Assembly: GCF_029203305.1 (NCBI RefSeq)
Contig: NC_089462.1
Coordinates: 62,001 to 126,000 of the forward strand
Direction of reading: 5' to 3'
DNA from: Yamadazyma tenuis
Taxonomy: Eukaryota > Ascomycota > Pichiomycetes > Serinales > Debaryomycetaceae
DNA: 64,000 nucleotides
Shown piece by piece: positions 17,445 through 27,676 of the stretch. Numbering within the stretch: the stretch's first letter is position 1; each line of letters starts with the position of its first letter. Both the position numbers and the translations under genes were made by a program. The notes below the pieces were generated by a model. It saw only the letters and a list, made by a program, of their open reading frames with translations, made no database searches and was not told the DNA's origin.

Positions 17445-18794
17445 ATGTCTGCTCCAGCTCTTAACTACAAAGTCGCCGACATCTCCTTGGCCGCCTTCGG
17501 CAGAAAGGACATCGAATTGTCCGAAAACGAAATGCCTGGTTTGATGCACATCAGAAAAAAGTACGGCCAAGACCAACCTTTAAAAGGTGCTAGAATCGCC
17601 GGTTGTTTGCACATGACCATCCAAACCGCTGTTTTGATCGAAACTTTGACAGCTTTGGGGGCCGAGGTCACCTGGACTTCCTGTAACATTTTCTCCACCC
17701 AGGACCACGCTGCTGCTGCCATTGCTGCTTCTGGTGTCCCAGTGTTTGCTTGGAAGGGAGAAACTGAAGAAGAATACTTGTGGTGTCTTGACCAGCAATT
17801 GTTCGCTTTCAAGGACAACAAGAAGTTGAACTTGATCTTGGATGATGGTGGAGACTTGACCTCTTTGGTCCACAAGAAGTACCCTGAAATGTTGGAAGGC
17901 TGTTTCGGATTGTCTGAGGAAACCACCACCGGTGTTCACCACTTATACAAGATGTTGAAGGAAGGAGACTTGAAGGTCCCAGCCATCAACGTTAACGACT
18001 CGGTCACCAAGTCCAAGTTCGACAACTTGTACGGATGCAGAGAATCTCTTATCGATGGTATTAAGAGAGCCACCGACGTTATGATTGCCGGTAAGACCGC
18101 TGTGGTTGCTGGTTTCGGTGATGTTGGTAAGGGTTGTGCCATGGCCTTGAGAGGAATGGGAGCCAAGGTGATTGTCACCGAAATCGACCCTATCAACGCT
18201 TTGCAAGCTGCTGTTTCGGGTTACGAGGTGTTACCAATGGAAGAGGTTGCGTCTGTGGGACAAATCTTTGTCACCACCACCGGTTGTAGAGATATCATCA
18301 CAGGAGAACACTTCTCCAAGATGCCAAATGATGCCATTGTTTGTAACATTGGTCACTTTGACATTGAAATCGATGTGGCCTGGTTGAAGGCCAATGCCGA
18401 ATCGGTGGTGAACATCAAGCCTCAAGTCGACAGATTCTTGTTGAAGAACGGTAGACACGTGATCTTGTTGGCCGAAGGTAGATTGGTCAACTTGGGATGT
18501 GCCACTGGTCACTCCTCGTTCGTGATGTCCTGTTCTTTCTCCAACCAGGTGTTGGCTCAAATCGCTTTGTTCAACTCCAAGAACCTCGAATTCAGAAGCA
18601 AGTACCCAGAATTTGCCAAGGCTGGTGACTTCGATGTTGGTGTCCACTTGTTGCCAAAGATCTTGGACGAAACCGTCGCCAGATTGCACTTGGATCACTT
18701 GGGAGTCAGATTATCTGCCTTGAGCAAGGTCCAAGCCGAATACTTGGATATTGCGGTGGAAGGTCCTTTCAAGGCTGATATCTACAGATATTAG
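17445..18794 (+). CDS. SAH1: SAH1, S-adenosyl-L-homocysteine hydrolase
   Basis: NAD-dependent enzyme splitting S-adenosylhomocysteine into adenosine and homocysteine, keeping methylation reactions going. The 449 residues are conserved from end to end: substrate domain with [27 protein letters not shown], Rossmann NAD motif [10 protein letters not shown] (about 223-232), [12 protein letters not shown], and the C-terminal KADIYRY that completes the neighbouring subunit's cofactor site. Codon use is strongly biased and free of CTG, as in highly expressed genes of this genome. Promoter region is A/T- and T-rich. Confidence 0.98.
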   Translation: MSAPALNYKVADISLAAFGRKDIELSENEMPGLMHIRKKYGQDQPLKGARIAGCLHMTIQTAVLIETLTALGAEVTWTSCNIFSTQDHAAAAIAASGVPVFAWKGETEEEYLWCLDQQLFAFKDNKKLNLILDDGGDLTSLVHKKYPEMLEGCFGLSEETTTGVHHLYKMLKEGDLKVPAINVNDSVTKSKFDNLYGCRESLIDGIKRATDVMIAGKTAVVAGFGDVGKGCAMALRGMGAKVIVTEIDPINALQAAVSGYEVLPMEEVASVGQIFVTTTGCRDIITGEHFSKMPNDAIVCNIGHFDIEIDVAWLKANAESVVNIKPQVDRFLLKNGRHVILLAEGRLVNLGCATGHSSFVMSCSFSNQVLAQIALFNSKNLEFRSKYPEFAKAGDFDVGVHLLPKILDETVARLHLDHLGVRLSALSKVQAEYLDIAVEGPFKADIYRY

Positions 18795-19039
18795 GCTACC
18801 TTTGCGTTTTTTGTACTGCTTGATTTTTGTTGTTCTCCTTGCATCAACTGCATAATGACTTAATGACTTGACTTATCTTTGATTGGGTTAAAGGTATATT
18901 ATAAATTAATAAACAATTCCTCAACGGACCAACCGTAGACTTTGCTGGGTGTCGGGGGCAGATTAGACGATTTATAAACCAGCCGCTCCACGCGCGCGAT
19001 AAGATAAAGTCATTTTCGCTGACTACATTCTTTTGTCCC

Positions 19040-20194
19040 ATGTTAATTAATCCACTTATAGGCTTCAGCACTCTCGGCTCCGTGTTCTTCGGGGCTCCAG
19101 ATGACTTGGGGACTACCAACAGTTGTCCGTTTGTGCCTGCGACGTGCACAAATTCCACTCCCATTGAAAACTCTTGTTGTTTCGAAAGCCCTGGCGGCAT
19201 CCTTTTACTCACGCAATTCTGGGATTACTACCCACCAATTGGTGGAAACGAGACTTTCACTCTCCACGGGTTGTGGCCCAACCGCTGCTCGGCCGACAAC
19301 ACCTACGACCAGTTCTGTGACCCATCACTCGAGGTCCATAACCCCAAGGAGATCTTATCGCTGTTTGACCCAGCATTGTTGTCAGACTTAGAGGAATACT
19401 GGAAGAACTTCAACGGCCATGACGAGAGTTTGTGGGAGCACGAGTTCAACAAACATGGAACCTGTGTTAATACCATCAAGCCCAATTGCTATTCCAGCTA
19501 CAAGCCACACCAAAATGTGTATGATTACTTTAGAGTCACGGTCGAGTTGTACAAAAAGCTCGACACTTTCCAGTTTTTGGCAGCCGAAGGCATTGTTCCA
19601 TCCAACGACAAGACATACACCAAGAGCGAGATTCAGTCGGCATTAGACAAGAACTTTGGTGGCAAAAAGGTGTACTTCCACTGTAACAAGTACAATGGTC
19701 TTCAGGAGGTGTGGTACTACCACCACTTACAAGGCCCTTTGACGGGCGAGCAGTTTGTGCCCATTGATGCATCGCAGTCTTCGAGATGTCCTGAGACTGG
19801 CATCAAATTCTTTCCCAAAGGATCTCTTGGGCATATTCCACCACCTCCTAAACATCCTTCAGACTTACCCACAGGATACTTGAAGATAGGAAACGGATGT
19901 GCCATTTCGAGTGGAAAGTTTTTCACCAAAGGAACGTGTGCTACCTTCAGGGTTAAGAAAGCTGAGTTTGGTGGTTACAACCTTTTGTCGAGCAAAGGAA
20001 CGTGTTTTGTGGAAGACAATGCTCTCAAGTGCAATCGCAGTAAAAACACAAAAAATCAATTCAACGTGAAAGATGGAAAAGTAGGGTACAACAACGTGTT
20101 TAAGTGGTGTGTTGACGGCACTAATGATCAGAAGGATATTGTGTTGTCCGATGGGACGTGCCAGGAGTTTGAGCTCCAGTTCGAAGAGTTTTAG
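19040..20194 (+). CDS. RNY1: RNY1, T2-family ribonuclease
   Basis: Secreted/vacuolar acid RNase of 384 residues. Both catalytic segments are present: CAS I FTLHGLWPNRC (about 73-83) and CAS II WEHEFNKHGTC (about 132-142), plus many cysteines for disulfides. The hydrophobic start (MLINPLIGFSTLGSVFFGA) may act as signal sequence, although it is weak. After the RNase core a roughly 110-residue C-terminal extension (from GYLKIGNGCAISSGKFFTKG) is the Rny1-specific domain linked in S. cerevisiae to membrane/vacuole effects during stress. In yeast the enzyme is released from vacuoles under oxidative stress and cleaves tRNAs. Confidence 0.92.
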   Translation: MLINPLIGFSTLGSVFFGAPDDLGTTNSCPFVPATCTNSTPIENSCCFESPGGILLLTQFWDYYPPIGGNETFTLHGLWPNRCSADNTYDQFCDPSLEVHNPKEILSLFDPALLSDLEEYWKNFNGHDESLWEHEFNKHGTCVNTIKPNCYSSYKPHQNVYDYFRVTVELYKKLDTFQFLAAEGIVPSNDKTYTKSEIQSALDKNFGGKKVYFHCNKYNGLQEVWYYHHLQGPLTGEQFVPIDASQSSRCPETGIKFFPKGSLGHIPPPPKHPSDLPTGYLKIGNGCAISSGKFFTKGTCATFRVKKAEFGGYNLLSSKGTCFVEDNALKCNRSKNTKNQFNVKDGKVGYNNVFKWCVDGTNDQKDIVLSDGTCQEFELQFEEF

Positions 20195-20608
20195 AAATAT
20201 ACACCAGTATTTTTTTCTGTAATTACCTGAACAGGAAGTTGAAATCCTGTTACAATAATAGGAACTATTCAGCAGCGAGAGTACACAGAAAAGGAATACT
20301 AAACGGCCCAGGTGGTATACATTTTAGTTCTTTTCCAGTTTTCATGGGGTGGTGGCTGGTGTTTTGAAAATCGAGAAAACCACTGGAATTCATCTTCTCT
20401 CCTCATGCGTTTTTTCAAAAGTGGGGGGATTTGTGTTTTAGAGTGCAAAGCGAAGATTCACAGGGTTGATGGCCTCCTTCCAAATGTTACAATCATAGTT
20501 GAAAGAATACGAAATCAAACACTAATACAGCATACTCTATGGACATCCTTGAATATTTGACTGACATCAAAAGGCAGTGGATTCATTACTGCTATTTTCC
20601 CTGTATGT

Positions 20609-20654
20609 ACGAATGTAAAACACTTCAAGTTGAAGCCCTTTCTCGTACATTCGT
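20609..20654. repeat. Nested inverted repeat (possible structured RNA or protein site)
   Basis: Outer arms ACGAATGTA (20609-20617) and TACATTCGT (20646-20654) are perfectly complementary. Between them CTTCAA (20623-20628) and TTGAAG (20630-20635) form an inner hairpin. Confidence 0.5.
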
Positions 20655-20816
20655 TTATGCATATCGAGAAAATGCGTCAAAAGTCTGAGGATAAATGTGC
20701 TGGAAATTGTACAGTTTGACAATAAATTAGCGACCTGCCTTCAGGATGAATATGAAAAAATACGGCTGGGTATAATTCAAGGAGTTCTCTTAAACAACCG
20801 GAGCAGAAGATGCTTT

Positions 20817-20875
20817 TAAGAAAACAACCTGTATGTGGGAATTGCTTGGCCCACCTTTTGTCTATTTGGGCTTTT
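20817..20875 (+). repeat. Diverged direct repeat, copy A
   Basis: Reads TAAGAAAACAACCTGTATG, then GTGGGAATTGCTTGGCCCAC, then a CTTTTGTCTATTTGGG tail. It matches copy B at 21482-21545 with scattered substitutions and a small indel. The GTGGG...CCCAC stem is conserved in both. Confidence 0.6.
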
Positions 20876-21481
20876 ACCGAAGCCAGTATTTTCAGTAACT
20901 AGAAGGATAAGTAGGAGATTGATCCAGATTAGTAAACTCTAAGGCGTCAGACATACGTGTATACAAATATTTCAACAGCAGTTTTCACGATGAAGTCCAT
21001 GACAGTCAAGAGCAAAACTTCGGGACTCTTTGAACACTTTCGTGTCTTTCAGAGAAGCAACCGATTTGGGAATGCCAGACCACTTCAAAACCTCATTCTT
21101 GTCAAAGGATCATGGAAGACGTTAGTATCTTCAGGATACCAAAAGGTTTACTATGACAACGGAGAAAGAAATACAATAAACTAGTAAAGGAAAGAACTAA
21201 CTGATATTTTGGAATGCTTGGTTTTCATAAAGCGGATTTATCTTTTCAGAACATGTAATTACATAATTTCACTCTACGATATTTATGCAGCACGTATTAG
21301 GAATACTTATGGCGATATGTATAGGGAACACTTCCAGCGATATTGAAAAATCGAAACATGGGATTTGAAGACAGTTATGGTATGGGATTAGGAGGGGTTC
21401 TGGCCATCCTGAAAGGACTGGGCCTGCTCGGGGTACAATTGGTACGAATCCCAGGGTCTTCCCCTGAGCGGCTGGGGCAGC

Positions 21482-21545
21482 TAAGCAAAACAACCTGCAT
21501 GTGGGAGTGGCGTGGCCCACCTTTAATTCGTCTATTTTGGGGGCT
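21482..21545 (+). repeat. Diverged direct repeat, copy B
   Basis: Reads TAAGCAAAACAACCTGCATG, then GTGGGAGTGGCGTGGCCCAC, then CTTTAATTCGTCTATTTTGG. Substitutions between copies fall mostly in the loop of the GTGGG...CCCAC stem. Confidence 0.6.
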
Positions 21546-21978
21546 TGTTGCAGATAAACAATAGAAGCGGTCGACCAGGGACACGCAATTGACTTTTTGC
21601 ACGAAAGCCTCTTATTTACGAACTTTGATCGTCCCTTTGAGATGTGAATGACTAATCATCAACCCAGAGCAATTATCGTGAGAGGCGGCAATGATCTACT
21701 CCCAGTAAGTGGGTTGGCTGTATGCGACCGACATGATCAGCCTCGTCAGGCCTTCCAGCCACAAACCCCATACCCCGCCGATAGATAGTTGATGTGGCAC
21801 TTTGGCATTTCACTTACGACTCTTTTCAGTAGAAGGATTAGCGGTAGACACGCTCTCATATTATGGTTTTGCATGTGTCTGTGTCTGTTTTCCTTGGCCC
21901 GAGCCAATTGTTGACAACCAGAAAGTGTATTTAAACGGGGGGTTGTTTCCTCCCAAAATTTTTGTTTTAACTTCAACG

Positions 21979-22689
21979 ATGCTTGGTTTGTTTTCTACTT
22001 TGAAAGGGCGTGTGACCCTTGGCGTCAGGGCCACCCAATTGTTGTTCAGTATTATTGTATTGGGATGTGGGGCGGCCTTGGCCTCCACCAGTTTCACTTC
22101 CGGTAGAGCTGGGCTTTGTATTGCCACTGCCGTCTTGACCTTGATATATATCGCTCTCACGGTGATCCCTAAAGTGTATCCTCTTTTACCCACCATTTCG
22201 TTGTTGGTAAGTGAGTCGGTTTTGTTCATTCTCTGGTTGGCATCGTTTGCAAGCATTGCTGACGCCCAGTATGGGTCAATTTCCTGTGATATTGGTGACT
22301 ATGGGTACTATCACTCAATACTCCACGATTATCGGAAGGCTTGTCATAATGGAAAGGCGTTGTTGGCGTTTGCCGTTTTGTCGTGGTTGTTGTCGATTGC
22401 GTCGTTGGCATTGACGATTCTCTACGTGGTGATTCCAGCAGCCAAAACCAAGACATTGGTAGCGGGTGGAAACAATGTGTTGACGGGAGCCTTGTTCGAC
22501 ATAGACGTTTCTCCAGCTCTTAAAACCACCAACACTGGGGTTGTCACGGATGAGGAAAATAAGGCTGAGAGCGACCAGGATGTTGTGAAAGAGGCAGAGA
22601 CAGAGGCTGAAGCTGACGTGCCGGAGCCAACAGTGGCTGATCCAGATACCACCGAAGTCGACTTGTCTGCGCCCGCTAAATCCACGTAG
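21979..22689 (+). CDS. MARVEL-domain tetraspan membrane protein
   Basis: 236 residues with four hydrophobic helices (about 14-36, 42-62, 66-90 and 130-153), a long extracellular loop with two cysteines between helices 3 and 4 (ISCDIGDYGYYHSILHDYRKACH), and a cytosolic acidic tail rich in E, D and T. The ISC...CH...LAFAVLSWLL pattern is that of fungal MARVEL/membrane-associating proteins found in plasma membrane or endosomal membranes. Function unknown. The upstream open frame starts on TTG, and the ATG at 21979 begins right before the first helix region (MLGLFSTLKGRVTLGVRATQ). Confidence 0.8.
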   Translation: MLGLFSTLKGRVTLGVRATQLLFSIIVLGCGAALASTSFTSGRAGLCIATAVLTLIYIALTVIPKVYPLLPTISLLVSESVLFILWLASFASIADAQYGSISCDIGDYGYYHSILHDYRKACHNGKALLAFAVLSWLLSIASLALTILYVVIPAAKTKTLVAGGNNVLTGALFDIDVSPALKTTNTGVVTDEENKAESDQDVVKEAETEAEADVPEPTVADPDTTEVDLSAPAKST

Positions 22690-22864
22690 GTGTCTTCGTT
22701 TAATATGTAATACATTATCGTGAATATATGTGTGAACAGAGGTTGGGCTGCACACGCCCACTCTACCGGGCTCGATGTTTTTGCAGCAAGACTGCGGAGG
22801 ACACTTTCCGCATTTGATTGCGGATATTCGACGATTCAACTCACTTTTTTTCTCAACCGCTATA

Positions 22865-23863
22865 ATGTCTAAAGTCTTCATTACCGGTGTCAATGGGTAT
22901 ATCGCCCAGCATTTGTTGGCTCAGTTGCTTGAAAAAGGTTACTCAGTGGTGGGTACCGTTAGATCCGAAGAAAAGGGCCAAGAATTGAAGAAAAGCTTCC
23001 CACCCCTTGAATATGAAGTGGTTCCCGACATCGCTGAGCCAGGAGCATTTGATAAGGCGTTGCAGAAACACCATGATATCGTGGGTTTCTTCCATAATGC
23101 CTCCCCACTCATCTTGGAGAGTGACGATATCGAAAACGTCATTATTGTTCCTGCCATTGCCGGAACTTTGAATGCCCTTGAGGCTGTAAAGAAGTATGCC
23201 CCGCTAGTGAAGAGATTCGTGTTTACGTCCTCCAATGCCGCTATCGTCTCTCCCACAGATGGAAAGGACTCGGTGGTCACTGAAGAATCGTGGTGTAATC
23301 TCGGTAGAAATGACGGTGCCACTGGTTTGATGGGATACAAGATCTCCAAGACGTTCGCTGAGAGGGCCGTATGGGACTTTGTGGAGAAGGAAAAGCCTAA
23401 TTTCACCTTCAACGTGGTGCACCCTACTTTTGTGTTTGGTCCACAAGCAGTTGCTTCCAATGCCAAACTTCCATTGAACCACAGCGCCAACTTTGTGGGA
23501 AAACTTATCAAGTTGAACAGTGATGATCCACTTCCTCCGCTGGCGGGAGCCTTCATCGATGTGAGAGACGTTGCAAAAGCTCATATCTTCGCTTTTGAAA
23601 CCGAGCTCACCAAGCTTCGTTTGTATATGTATGATGTCAAGTTCAACACCCAGAGGTTGGTTGATATCATTCGTGCAAACTTCCCACAACTCAGTTATCT
23701 CCCTAAGGGAGATGCTTCAAAGGTTGCGGAGTACGGTAATTTGCCTCAGATTCAAAACGAAAAAACCAGGTCTCTTGTAGGTCCTTTCATCAGCTTGAAA
23801 CAGTCGGTTATCGACACCATCCAGCAGTTAATTGACCAGCACCCCGAGTATGTGGCTTCATAG
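22865..23863 (+). CDS. GRE2: GRE2-like NADPH-dependent aldehyde/ketone reductase
   Basis: 332-residue extended short-chain dehydrogenase. The cofactor motif is FITGVNGYIAQHLLAQLL (residues 5-22), followed by GTVRSEEK, which specifies NADPH. The catalytic pair is Y158 and K162 (GYKISKTFAE), with the FTSSNAAIV active-site strand before it and GAFIDVRDVAKAHI later. Gre2 reduces methylglyoxal, isovaleraldehyde and various ketones and is stress induced in S. cerevisiae; yeasts of this clade carry several paralogues, so the exact orthologue is uncertain. The ATG at 22865 directly precedes the Rossmann strand; the longer frame starts on a TTG. Confidence 0.88.
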   Translation: MSKVFITGVNGYIAQHLLAQLLEKGYSVVGTVRSEEKGQELKKSFPPLEYEVVPDIAEPGAFDKALQKHHDIVGFFHNASPLILESDDIENVIIVPAIAGTLNALEAVKKYAPLVKRFVFTSSNAAIVSPTDGKDSVVTEESWCNLGRNDGATGLMGYKISKTFAERAVWDFVEKEKPNFTFNVVHPTFVFGPQAVASNAKLPLNHSANFVGKLIKLNSDDPLPPLAGAFIDVRDVAKAHIFAFETELTKLRLYMYDVKFNTQRLVDIIRANFPQLSYLPKGDASKVAEYGNLPQIQNEKTRSLVGPFISLKQSVIDTIQQLIDQHPEYVAS

Positions 23864-24083
23864 ACTATATAAACGAATGCGCACAGTTGTGTGAGACTCG
23901 CAGAACCCTCTTGGTATGTTCTTTTCTTGTAAAGAACTCATTTATTTCAATCATCTTTGGACAAACTCATTCAAGGAAGACGGGAATAATATTGAGTCTG
24001 ATAGACGACATTGAACGCTAGAAGTGGTAATAGGGTACTTTTAGTGAACATCAGGAAATGGGCCTTTTTTTGAGGCAGTTAAT

Positions 24084-24165
24084 GGATGGGTGGCCGAGTG
24101 GTTAAGGCGGCAGATTCAAGTCCTGTTGACGTAAAGTCGCGCGAGTTCGAATCTCGCCTCATTCA
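24084..24165 (+). tRNA. tRNA-Leu(CAA), intronless
   Basis: Folds as a type II tRNA. Acceptor GGATGGG (24084-24090) pairs with CTCATTC (24158-24164), the discriminator is A, the D arm reads GCCGAGTGGTTAAGGC, the variable stem is GAC-GTAAA-GTC, and the T arm is GCGAG-TTCGAAT-CTCGC. The anticodon loop TTCAAGT gives anticodon CAA, decoding TTG, the main leucine codon of this genome. The discriminator A and long variable arm support Leu rather than Ser. One A-C mismatch closes the anticodon stem (31-39). Unlike S. cerevisiae tRNA-Leu(CAA) no intron is present. A T7 run at about 24171 is the Pol III terminator. Confidence 0.92.
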
Positions 24166-24170
24166 TTATC

Positions 24171-24177
24171 TTTTTTT
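24171..24177 (+). terminator. Pol III terminator of tRNA-Leu
   Basis: Run of seven T residues a few bases after the discriminator base. Confidence 0.8.
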
Positions 24178-24363
24178 AACTCCCTTGGAACTGCTCTTAT
24201 GTGCTTTTGAAAACGTAATTGACAACTAGACATCAACAGTATTCTAATAGTGATTTTTTCACCTCAATAGCCCCACTAAAAAAATAGTAGCTAATCAGGA
24301 AGAATATAATGGCTGCGAAAAGTTATCGCTACATATAATTTACACTATTTAGTATACACACAC

Positions 24364-26544
24364 TTAAAGAAAAAAATGGCCTGAGGACTCATCCCAGAGC
24401 TTCACACTCAAGTTATCCTCTATGAGTTGTTGGAAATCATTGATTTCCTCGTTGAATTTTTCCCAGTACGCAGGCAGAGCACCATTATTGAGACTTGTTT
24501 CCGAGAACACATTTTCAGAAGGAGTTGATGAGAAGTATAAGGAATCCACCTCGGTCTCGCCGTAGATGATATTCCAAATTGATTGCTTCATGTCGATTAA
24601 AAACTTCCATCTCTCTTCACACAATTTGGTGGTATTCTTCGATAAGTACAGAAGGTTACTCACAGCATCTTCGATGCACTTCACTCTTTTGTCGTTTCTT
24701 AACATCTTGACACTAGGTAGCGTGTTATGGGCGTTGATTTGCTTGATATCAAGAAGTAAGTTTCTGAGCAAGGAAAGGAGAGTTTGAATAGGCTGGAATT
24801 TGCGGACTTCCCACAAATAGAGAATATTCTGGGGCATCAAGCCATGGTGAATGAACTCTCGTAACAAGTGCACTTGGATGTCTACCATACGAGAAGTTGC
24901 AGGAATGCTGTCTTTTGACACGGACGAGATTTCAGGTTTGGATTGCGGAGGTTCGTCTTTCGCAGTGAAAAGTACCTGCAAAAGAATATTACACCTGTCA
25001 GGCAAGGTCGAAACCACTGACGCACTGAAGTTCACAAAAGCTTCCTGTGAAAGATTAATATTAGCGGGACTCAACATTCGTTCAATCAATGAGGAACAGT
25101 GAATAGACAAGTCGCTTATGTGTTTCTCCAACTTCTGAATGGCAGTTGAATCTGGAGCACGAAGACTAAACGATAATCTTAACATTCGGTTACAACATTC
25201 AATCCACCTAAACTTCCCGTTTGCAAACGCAAGCGACTGGTCAAGCTTGAACTTGTCGTTGTGGTCCAAGTAGTACTCATTGGGAAGTAGCGTATCGTAC
25301 TCGTTCTCCGTAATAATCGGAGGTAAGTGAGAAGAGATCGCGGTGGTTGTATCAAGATAGTAGATCTGCCACCAAAGAAGTCTTTTGAGCTGAGCTTCGT
25401 TTTTGTCTTCTATTCTATGGTATTTCAACGGATCTCTGTGGAGTTCGATCAACTGGGCCAACCGTACCAAGGTACCTATGGAACCACAGTCGTCAGAGCG
25501 GCAATCATTCCGCACCACCGAGTGAAGAATCACCGAGGCCTGAAGTCCGATCAACGAAATAGTCCGAGGAAAGCCACTCATGGCCAATGCTATCTCTGCC
25601 GCCCCCACAAAGTACTTCAACCGGTCAGAGTACTCCGAGGTGTTGCTGTAGTTGTGAAACGACACCTCCTGAAACTCCGACACCGACGCCGCGTAGAAAA
25701 TCGTGAACACCTGGATGTAGAACGACAAGTCCACCAGCTTATCGATCCAAAACCGCTCATAAATTGGGCAGATAGCCTCCCAGTCCAATATGGGGATGAG
25801 GGGGTGGATGGAACTCTTGAACCGGGCAAAAAGCGTATCGGCCAAACTTTTCTCCGGCATAAATGAAGCGAGCGAGTTCAAGTCTTCCACCATCGCAGGA
25901 GCACTTTGGTTGAGGGCCGAGTTGAATACATTTGTGAACGCTGGGCCTGTGCTAATACGTGTCTTGGGGTCAGCCGGAGAGCAGGAGGTGTTGGGCAAGC
26001 TTTTGGGCCAAAACGAGTTGATTGGCGGTACAATTTTTGTGCCTGGCGATAACACCACCGGGACCAGCGACGAAGTCGACACTACGGTGCGGCACAGACT
26101 AGCTGGCAGTGATTCCATGGGAGGTGTAGAGAGCAGTTCATCTTCGGTCGACGGGTTGACCAACCAGTTGATGGCTGGCACCGAACTGGCGGTAGCAGGA
26201 GCTTTGGGAGTGATTTGGGGTGGTGTTGAATTCTCATGCTTAGACGAAAACACCGAGTCCAGCGACGCCGTCGAGCTGGAGGAAGATGTGACTTCATCGG
26301 CGGTGGCCTTGGTGGACGCAAGGTCGTTGTGGTAGCACGATGTGAGGTCAAAGGAGGGTTTTGTGGAAGATACTTGTTTCTGAGCCGGATTGACGTAGCT
26401 ACAAATGTGGCCGTGGGTCACGCAGTACAGGCATGAGGGCCGATCTCGGGAGCACTTGCGTTTCTGTTGGCAGCAGCGGACACACGACACCACTTTGGAC
26501 TGTTTTGTGGTTCGAAACTGGCTGGCACCAGGAATGCGGTTCAT
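24364..26544 (-). CDS. Zn2Cys6 transcription factor
   Basis: 726 residues from the ATG at 26544 (MNRIPGASQFRTTKQSK); the longer frame begins on TTG. The zinc cluster is CVRCCQQKRKCSRDRPSCLYCVTHGHIC at about residues 21-48. A Ser/Thr/Pro-rich linker follows, then the fungal-specific transcription factor middle domain (about 270-440) with DLSFYIQVFTIFYAASVSEF, IGTLVRLAQLIELHRDPLKY and LLWWQIYYLDTTTAI. Typical regulators of this class bind CGG triplets and control nearby catabolic or transport genes. Its neighbours are an aldo-keto reductase, a Dal5-family transporter and an amino-acid oxidase, so local pathway control is a reasonable guess. Not assigned to a named orthologue. Confidence 0.85.
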   Translation of the reverse strand: MNRIPGASQFRTTKQSKVVSCVRCCQQKRKCSRDRPSCLYCVTHGHICSYVNPAQKQVSSTKPSFDLTSCYHNDLASTKATADEVTSSSSSTASLDSVFSSKHENSTPPQITPKAPATASSVPAINWLVNPSTEDELLSTPPMESLPASLCRTVVSTSSLVPVVLSPGTKIVPPINSFWPKSLPNTSCSPADPKTRISTGPAFTNVFNSALNQSAPAMVEDLNSLASFMPEKSLADTLFARFKSSIHPLIPILDWEAICPIYERFWIDKLVDLSFYIQVFTIFYAASVSEFQEVSFHNYSNTSEYSDRLKYFVGAAEIALAMSGFPRTISLIGLQASVILHSVVRNDCRSDDCGSIGTLVRLAQLIELHRDPLKYHRIEDKNEAQLKRLLWWQIYYLDTTTAISSHLPPIITENEYDTLLPNEYYLDHNDKFKLDQSLAFANGKFRWIECCNRMLRLSFSLRAPDSTAIQKLEKHISDLSIHCSSLIERMLSPANINLSQEAFVNFSASVVSTLPDRCNILLQVLFTAKDEPPQSKPEISSVSKDSIPATSRMVDIQVHLLREFIHHGLMPQNILYLWEVRKFQPIQTLLSLLRNLLLDIKQINAHNTLPSVKMLRNDKRVKCIEDAVSNLLYLSKNTTKLCEERWKFLIDMKQSIWNIIYGETEVDSLYFSSTPSENVFSETSLNNGALPAYWEKFNEEINDFQQLIEDNLSVKLWDESSGHFFL

Positions 26545-26815
26545 TAGGAGGATGTTCAAAAAGAAGTTTTTGGCGGGTGCGAAAGTGTTTAGTAAAGTGT
26601 TTAGATAGCCACAGTGCGAGCGCAAATGGCGTGCCGTGCAGAGGAGTGTGGAGGAAAATGTGTGGGTATACGACGGGACAGATATGTAGAGTGCCGAGGG
26701 TGTGTGGGTCAGAGAGGTGTCAAGACGTGGGTGTACGCGGTTGTTTTTGGAAAGTGTATTTCAAGACAGTATTAACCTATGTACCACATTTACTTATGTA
26801 CCACATTAAACAGGT

Positions 26816-27676
26816 CTAATCGGCATCGGCATCGGCGTCCAATGGGAACTTGGTGGGATCCCAGCCGGTAATACCGTATACATCTTTTGCGTCGAGTTGG
26901 GCAATTTCGTCCTTAGTAAGCTCAAAGCTATAAACATCAAAATTGCTCACAAGCCTATCCTGATTAACTGTCTTTGGAAGGGGAATATATCCCTTCGCCA
27001 ACGACCATTTAATCATGATTTGGGCCTCTGTAACGTTATACTTTTTGCTCAACTGCACAATGTACTCGTCTCCGAAGTTCTTTCCTCTGGCCAATGGAGA
27101 GTACGCTTCCACTGCAATCTCGTTCTCCCGACAAAACTGCACCAACTCCTCACGGGTCAACCACGGATGGATTTCCACCTGATTGATCACGGGCTTGTAC
27201 TTCAAGTCCGAGTACGCCAAGAGTTCTTGCAAATGGGCCACCCCGTAATTGGAAACTCCGATATTTTTGACAGTTCCGGCATCCACTGCTTCTTGTAACG
27301 CCAACCAAGTTCCATGACGCTTTTCGGCATTACTCAAGGGTGAATGGACTAAAACCAAGTCAATATATCCGATTGAACTGGCATTTTTCAAGCATACCTC
27401 AATGGCCTTCTTACAGGCTTGGTAACCATGGTCTGAATTCCAGATTTTCGTGGTATAGAAAACCAGTTTCCGGCTCTGGTTATTGTCCTTGAGCCATTGA
27501 GCAATTCCTTCACATACCTGCTGCTCATTTCCGTACTTCAGGGCCGAGTCGATATGTCTATATCCGATGTCCAAAGCGGAGTAGACGGTAGGTTTTGCAA
27601 CATCCTGTGGAGTCAAGAAGACTCCTAAACCGAGCTGGGGGATGGTTGTTCCGTTGTTGAGGGTGATTGTTGTCAT
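26816..27676 (-). CDS. Aldo-keto reductase (YJR096W / xylose-arabinose reductase type)
   Basis: 286-residue NADPH-dependent reductase. The tetrad is visible: D and Y in DIGYRHIDSALKYGNE (about residues 36-51), K in FYTTKIWNSD, and H in LVHSPLSN. The C-terminal cofactor segment is IPLPKTVNQDRLVSNFDVY. The family reduces sugars and aldehydes in the cytosol; S. cerevisiae Yjr096w is close in size and layout. The C-terminus ends in alternating Asp-Ala (DADADAD) coded by a GATGCC repeat, an odd local expansion. Divergent from the transporter gene over 470 bp, suggesting shared control. Confidence 0.88.
   Translation of the reverse strand: MTTITLNNGTTIPQLGLGVFLTPQDVAKPTVYSALDIGYRHIDSALKYGNEQQVCEGIAQWLKDNNQSRKLVFYTTKIWNSDHGYQACKKAIEVCLKNASSIGYIDLVLVHSPLSNAEKRHGTWLALQEAVDAGTVKNIGVSNYGVAHLQELLAYSDLKYKPVINQVEIHPWLTREELVQFCRENEIAVEAYSPLARGKNFGDEYIVQLSKKYNVTEAQIMIKWSLAKGYIPLPKTVNQDRLVSNFDVYSFELTKDEIAQLDAKDVYGITGWDPTKFPLDADADAD

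Larger units (their letters stand above)
20195..21978. other. Gene-poor region with diverged repeats
   Basis: 1784 bp with no convincing gene. Two diverged copies of a roughly 60-bp element lie 665 bp apart (20817-20875 and 21482-21545, listed separately), and a nested hairpin lies at 20609-20654. An open frame with an ATG at about 20990 codes for 65 unrecognised residues and ends at 21184; I do not call it a gene. The right end is the promoter of the MARVEL gene. The composition and repeats suggest decayed mobile-element or duplicated intergenic material. Confidence 0.5.

Noticed and set aside
21400..21470. GGTACGAATCCCAGGG as a tRNA B box
   Set aside because: The T stem cannot form on the 5' side and no acceptor or anticodon arm was found upstream.
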